Origin: Chitinophaga lutea
GTDB lineage: Bacteria > Bacteroidota > Bacteroidia > Chitinophagales > Chitinophagaceae
DNA: 64,000 bases
Assembly: GCF_003813775.1 (NCBI RefSeq)
Contig: NZ_RPDH01000002.1
Coordinates: forward strand, 1,426,001-1,490,000
Direction of reading: 5' to 3'
Part shown: piece after piece, positions 60,155 through 64,000 of the stretch
Numbering within the stretch: position 1 is the stretch's first letter
Layout: every line of letters starts with the position of its first letter
The notes under the pieces: model-generated
The model's database searches: none
Seen by the model: only the letters and a program-made list of their open reading frames with translations
Told to the model about the DNA's origin: nothing
Translations under genes and position numbers: made by a program

Positions 60155-60440
60155 CCATGCTGTGATAAAACTCAATCTTCGGTTTCTACATCGAAATGCG
60201 GGAGGTGGTTCTCATTCAACAGCAGGTGGTGATAAAACGCCATCTCCCCTGTTTTCGATATCGAAAAGCGGGATATATCTCCCTTTCAGCAGCCATGCTG
60301 CAATAAAACTCGATTTTCCTGTTTTCACTATCGGAAAGCGGAAGCATATCTCCCCTTCATTTGCCAAGCTGTGATAAAACTCAATCCCCTGTTCTGACCA
60401 CGCGAAAGCGCTGCAAAACGATGTCGTAGGTGGCTTTGAA
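60155..60440. repeat. four-copy degenerate repeat of the SusE-like 3' end
   Basis: The phrase TGATAAAAC (CAATAAAAC in copy 3) starts at 60163, 60230, 60301 and 60372, 67-71 bases apart. The last copy spans the end of the SusE-like gene; the preceding three lie beyond its stop. Read on the minus strand they still encode RFxxxKTG-like endings. The second copy holds a perfect 16-base palindrome TTTTCGATATCGAAAA. Confidence 0.85.
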
Positions 60441-61973
60441 CGTACCCCTGGGCGACAGCGAGAATCCCCAGTTGGCCCCGCCGGTGCTCGCGCCTACCGG
60501 GCCTACTCTGGTGATGAGGCTGCCGTAATCGTCTTTCATATTCGCCCTGGCCGCCGTCATCCTGAACCAGCCTTTGCCCCATACATCGCTGTTGGCGGAC
60601 TGCGGCGCGTTCAGGCTCATGTTATCGGAGTTGCCGGTGGTTTTGAACGTGCCGGTGTAGAGATACGGGTGATCGCTTTCCTTTTGCAGTTTGGGGGAAG
60701 TAGCCGCTTCCGTCCAGCCGCCGGCGGAGCCTGTTACCGCCGGGCCTGTTACGGCCAGGTAAGGCCAGGGATTAGCGGCCGTCCAGCCCGGATATTTCAC
60801 CGCGTCGGCCGGCGCGGGCGGCGCAAAGGCCACGGCGCGGATGGTGCGGGCCGTCATGTCGACCGTTACCTTGTAATACCCTTTCTGGCTGACGGGCAGT
60901 TTGAATCCCGCCGCAGCCAGGCTGGTGGTTATTTTCCCCGGCTCGGCCGCACTCATGGCGGCCACGTTGGGGCCGGCGAACGTATAATTCAGCTTGCTCT
61001 GGTTGGTGATAAAAGGCACGTCGGTGCCCAGGAACGCCACGAAGCGGATGTTGTCCGTAGCCGCGTTGCGGTAATACACATCGGCCACGAAGGTGTTGGC
61101 GCCCTGTTTGGTCATCGATACCAGGGTGCCGATGCCACGCGCCGCACCCATATGATCGAACCCCTGGTTCAGCGCTTCCGCCTCGGTTTCCGCATCGGAG
61201 AGGTACAGTTTATCGATGTAACCCACGGTAATGATGCCGCCTTTCACGGATTTGTTGCCGCTGGCGTCGGTGGATTTCACCACGTACTGGTACTCTCCCA
61301 CTTTGCCGGCCGGCAATGCGAACGAGCGGGCGTATTGAAAACTCTTTTCTTCCGCTTCTCCGGCGGGCTTGCGGATATCTTCCACCAGCACCGGTTCCCC
61401 CGCAGCAGTTTCGCCCCATACCTTCACTTCCACTGATACGATTTTGGTATCGGTAATGGCTGCTTCCACCTCGATGTTGACCGGATCATTGGTGAAGCCG
61501 AGGTATTTGGTGACGGTGGGTTTCGTAACGGTAATGGCGGGTGGCAACAGGTCCGGGCTGTACCCCGGTATCTGGTTCTGGGCGGAGAGGTCTTCCACCT
61601 CCACATTCGTTTTGGTGATGCCGCCGTTGCTGTTGGTGATGGTCAGTTCCACCTGGTGTTTCGTGGGGTTCACGTCTTTGCTGACCAGGAAGGTTTCGCT
61701 GATGTCATAGGTCGTCTGGTTACCGGCGGCGAGCACGGAATCGATCTGCCACTCGCCGTTTTTGATGCGCACTTTGCTGATGCCCTTTTCGTCCGCCAGC
61801 TTCGCCTTCAGCACCAGTTTATATTCCGGGCCAATCCACAGGAACTGTGCGGTGGCTTCTTTCAGCTCGGGCACGTCCGTCAGGCCGGTATCGGGGAACA
61901 CACGGGGTTTGCTGCATGCCGCGATCATCACCACCGCCGCCAGCATCGATATTTTTAAAATTGTCGTCTTCAT
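60381..61973 (-). CDS. SusE-like surface lipoprotein
   Basis: 530 residues. Lipobox MIAACS (Cys20). Domain 1 (about 35-140) Ig-like with KLVLKAKLADEKG; domain 2 (about 150-260) with KPTVTKYLGFTNDPVNIEVEA; two C-terminal CBM-like parts (about 295-400 FVADVYYRNAATDNIRFVAFLG and about 410-530 with VWGKGWFRM and GANWGFSLS). It fits the third gene of Sus-like loci, binding glycan at the surface. Follows the SusD gene by 34 bases. Confidence 0.82.
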   Translation of the reverse strand: MKTTILKISMLAAVVMIAACSKPRVFPDTGLTDVPELKEATAQFLWIGPEYKLVLKAKLADEKGISKVRIKNGEWQIDSVLAAGNQTTYDISETFLVSKDVNPTKHQVELTITNSNGGITKTNVEVEDLSAQNQIPGYSPDLLPPAITVTKPTVTKYLGFTNDPVNIEVEAAITDTKIVSVEVKVWGETAAGEPVLVEDIRKPAGEAEEKSFQYARSFALPAGKVGEYQYVVKSTDASGNKSVKGGIITVGYIDKLYLSDAETEAEALNQGFDHMGAARGIGTLVSMTKQGANTFVADVYYRNAATDNIRFVAFLGTDVPFITNQSKLNYTFAGPNVAAMSAAEPGKITTSLAAAGFKLPVSQKGYYKVTVDMTARTIRAVAFAPPAPADAVKYPGWTAANPWPYLAVTGPAVTGSAGGWTEAATSPKLQKESDHPYLYTGTFKTTGNSDNMSLNAPQSANSDVWGKGWFRMTAARANMKDDYGSLITRVGPVGASTGGANWGFSLSPRGTFKATYDIVLQRFRVVRTGD

Positions 61974-62007
61974 AAAACCATTTTGAATGAAGCAATGCTG
62001 TAATATT

Positions 62008-63714
62008 TTACCATCCGCTATTCTGCGTGATCTTGCCTTCGCTTTTCAACACTTCCACCTCGGGAATCGGGTATAGATACATGCGCTCGGTAAAAACGCG
62101 GTCTTCCGCCCTGATCACCTGGTAACTGAAAGAGTTGTCCGCGTTGCGGGTGATCTTCATCGCCATCACCGGCATGTTTTCCGTTTGCATGGCTATTTTC
62201 CAGCGGCGCACGTCGAAGAAGCGATGTTCCTCGAAGGCGAGCTCCACCCGGCGTTCGTTGCGGATGCGCTGGCGCATTTCGTCTTTCGACAGGCCGGGCG
62301 GCAACGGCGGCATCTGGATGCCGGTGCGGGCGCGCACCATGTCTACCGCCTTTTTGGCCGTGAGCGTAAAGCCGCCCGTCGCTTCGGGGCCGTAGGCTTC
62401 GTTCATGGCCTCGGCGTAATTGAGCAGCACTTCGGCATACCGGAACAGGATCCAGGTGTGCATGCTGGTCTGGTTCTGCGCCAGGTTCAGCCCTTCGTCG
62501 ATGAACTTGCGGAGATAATACCCGGTGGTGGTGGCTTTGGGTTTGCCCAGGCCATCCAAGCCGCCCGTCCATATTTCCAGCGGCCGGTTTTTGAAGGTAA
62601 CGGCATTGGTGAGTATCGACAGGCCCAGCCTGGGATCGCGGCCTGCGTATGGATTGGCGGGATTGTAGCCCGAGCCGGGCTCGCCGATGGCCATGCCGGT
62701 GGCTTTCATTTCATAGGCGTCTACGAGGTTCTGGGAAGGGCTGGTGCTGCCTCTCCCACCCTGGTCGTACCCGACGGGATAATTGTAAATCTCGAAATCG
62801 TTCCTCGACCAGCCGTGCTGCGCGAAGATCACTTCCGCATTGCCGTCTGCGCCGTTGCCGAGCCTGAACAGATCTTTATAGCTGGTATGCAGCGAATAGC
62901 GGTTGAGCGCAATCACGTCATGCGCCGCCTGCGCGGCCCTGCGCCATTTGGCCACGTCGTTGGAAGGGTTGTGCAGCGGGCTGGCGGCATAGAGCAGCAG
63001 GCGGGCCTTCAAAGCCAGCGCCGCGCCACGGTTCACGCGGCCGCGCCATTTCTCGGCTTCGTAATTCACCCAGGTTTCTTTCAGCAGCGGCAGCACGGCG
63101 TCGCACTCACCCGCGATATACTCCACGCTCTCATCGAAACTCTTACGCGTCATGGCTTTCAGTTCACCGAGGTCGGCGGTGGCTTTTTCCATCACCGGCA
63201 CGCCGCCGTAGCGCTTCACCAGTTCGAAGTGATAAAACGCGCGGAGGAACCGCACTTCGGCCCGCAGCCATTCGATGTCGCGCACGTTGTACTCGTACTT
63301 GCTTTTGTTGGCAGGGTCGAGCGTATCGCGGAAAATGATGTTTTTGTAATCGGTGGAGTTCTGCAGGAACAGGTTCGCCCTGCGGATGCCCTGGTAGAAA
63401 TAGGCCCAGCAGTCTTCCGGGTTGGAAGCAGCGTTCCAGGTGCCCATGTTGTACCGGTGGATGGAGGAGTTCACGTCTGCATGATCGGCCTCATCGCTGG
63501 CGGAGGCGAGCATGGCATTGTCGATGCGGTGGAAACCGAAACGGTTGAACAGAAACGTGTACACCCCGTAGCCGGCCTTGCTCATGCGCTCGTAGTTGAC
63601 GAACACCTCGTCTTCGCTGTAATTGACGGGAATCTCCCGGTCGAGGTACCCCTTCTTACAGGCGGCCGCGGAAAGCAGCAGCGCACATCCTAGTATGAAT
63701 TGAGACAGTTTCAT
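62008..63714 (-). CDS. SusD/RagB-family glycan-binding lipoprotein
   Basis: 568 residues. Lipobox SAAACKK (Cys19). TPR-like helical body with IRRANLFLQNS, EWLRAEVRFLRAFYHFELVKRYGGVP and, at the C-terminus, IRNERRVELAFEEHRFFDVRRWKI plus YLYPIPEVEV. Forms the lid of the SusC transporter and binds sugars. Starts 24 bases after the SusC gene. Glycan specificity unknown; no glycosidase is in view. Confidence 0.93.
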   Translation of the reverse strand: MKLSQFILGCALLLSAAACKKGYLDREIPVNYSEDEVFVNYERMSKAGYGVYTFLFNRFGFHRIDNAMLASASDEADHADVNSSIHRYNMGTWNAASNPEDCWAYFYQGIRRANLFLQNSTDYKNIIFRDTLDPANKSKYEYNVRDIEWLRAEVRFLRAFYHFELVKRYGGVPVMEKATADLGELKAMTRKSFDESVEYIAGECDAVLPLLKETWVNYEAEKWRGRVNRGAALALKARLLLYAASPLHNPSNDVAKWRRAAQAAHDVIALNRYSLHTSYKDLFRLGNGADGNAEVIFAQHGWSRNDFEIYNYPVGYDQGGRGSTSPSQNLVDAYEMKATGMAIGEPGSGYNPANPYAGRDPRLGLSILTNAVTFKNRPLEIWTGGLDGLGKPKATTTGYYLRKFIDEGLNLAQNQTSMHTWILFRYAEVLLNYAEAMNEAYGPEATGGFTLTAKKAVDMVRARTGIQMPPLPPGLSKDEMRQRIRNERRVELAFEEHRFFDVRRWKIAMQTENMPVMAMKITRNADNSFSYQVIRAEDRVFTERMYLYPIPEVEVLKSEGKITQNSGW

Positions 63715-63738
63715 TGTTGATCGTTTATGTGTACGCGG

Positions 63739-64000
63739 CTAGAAGTTTACACTCAGCCCGGTGGAATATGTTTTGATGACAGGATAGCCGATGCTCAGCG
63801 TTTCGGGATCCACTTTCACGTCGAGGTCGTCCCAGCTCAGCAGGTTCAGCCCGCTGACGTACAGCCGCAATCCCTTCATGCGCGCTTTCCCGAGCATTTT
63901 GTCCGGGAAGGTGTAGCCCAGCTCCACGTTCCGCAGCCGCAGGAACGATCCGGAACGGAACCAGAAATCGGACGTGCGGTAGTTGTTGGGATTGGGCTGC
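63739..64000 (-). CDS. SusC/RagA TonB receptor (C-terminal end only)
   Basis: About 86 residues of the end of a TonB-dependent receptor running off the right edge. It reads FWFRSGSFLRLRNVELGYTF, then GLRLYVSGLNLLSWDDLD and a terminal aromatic VNF, which is the typical last-strand sequence of SusC/RagA proteins. It precedes the SusD-like gene. Confidence 0.9.
   Translation of the reverse strand, partial: QPNPNNYRTSDFWFRSGSFLRLRNVELGYTFPDKMLGKARMKGLRLYVSGLNLLSWDDLDVKVDPETLSIGYPVIKTYSTGLSVNF

Noticed and set aside
60155..60380. Possible small RNA gene or CRISPR-like array downstream of the SusE-like gene
   Set aside because: The copies are homologous to the coding tail and have no unique spacers, so duplication explains them better.

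Overview
The window looks like chromosome of a Bacteroidota bacterium, most likely a Chitinophaga-like member of the Chitinophagaceae. Evidence: a SusC/SusD/SusE-type locus at the right edge, a TonB receptor paired with a DUF4249 lipoprotein, GSCFA and glycine-rich-domain proteins, several -7 elements of the form TAnnTTTG (one with TTTG exactly 19 bases upstream), and terminators of the form A-run/GC stem/T-run. Most genes from about 8 kb onward are GC-rich; the first 7.9 kb are clearly more AT-rich and end at a tRNA-Lys gene. I see no prophage, insertion sequence, CRISPR array or rRNA.

Layout. 0-7.8 kb: end of a ClbS-like gene, a small lipoprotein, a 1 kb gene-poor stretch with an 11-bp tandem array, then a LytS/LytTR two-component operon (with a decayed extra receiver gene) divergent from a TonB receptor plus DUF4249 lipoprotein. 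8-25 kb: tRNA-Lys, penicillin acylase, bioF-like, miaE, patatin fused to an outer-membrane barrel, an MHS-type transporter, DUF1801, GSCFA, HMG-CoA lyase, rlmB, Nudix, a small barrel protein, an EamA/GNAT-DinB/GNAT overlapping operon, and a PLP decarboxylase. 25-28.5 kb: an overlapping alkylation-repair operon (DinB, AlkA, Ogt) divergent from a MocR-type regulator. 28.5-35.3 kb: a complete tripartite ABC exporter (TolC, HlyD-like adaptor, two ATPases, two permeases) behind a TetR repressor, with two matching operators and a near-ideal promoter. 36-39.4 kb: thioesterase, SDR, ArsR regulator, cardiolipin synthase. 39.4-44.3 kb: a large outer-membrane barrel gene followed by ECF sigma factor, likely anti-sigma, and two Spy/CpxP-like periplasmic proteins. 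44.4-56.3 kb: glycine-rich-domain protein, S9 peptidase, NarL-type two-component operon, Tat-exported phospholipase C, membrane proteins. 56.4-59.4 kb: an ECF sigma / zinc-type anti-sigma / membrane protein / papain-like (C1B) lipoprotein protease operon. 59.4-64 kb: SGNH hydrolase, then SusE-, SusD- and SusC-like genes on the minus strand.

The less ordinary signals are: (1) short tandem 'tail' duplications just beyond the 3' ends of three genes (thioesterase, cardiolipin synthase, SusE-like), two of which copy the C-terminal codons and the third the terminator; (2) 11-bp-period arrays in gene-free DNA; (3) a receiver domain that has lost its acidic pocket, wedged between kinase and response regulator; (4) the sigma/anti-sigma operon carrying a secreted cysteine protease. 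All functions are read from sequence motifs by eye; no database search was run.
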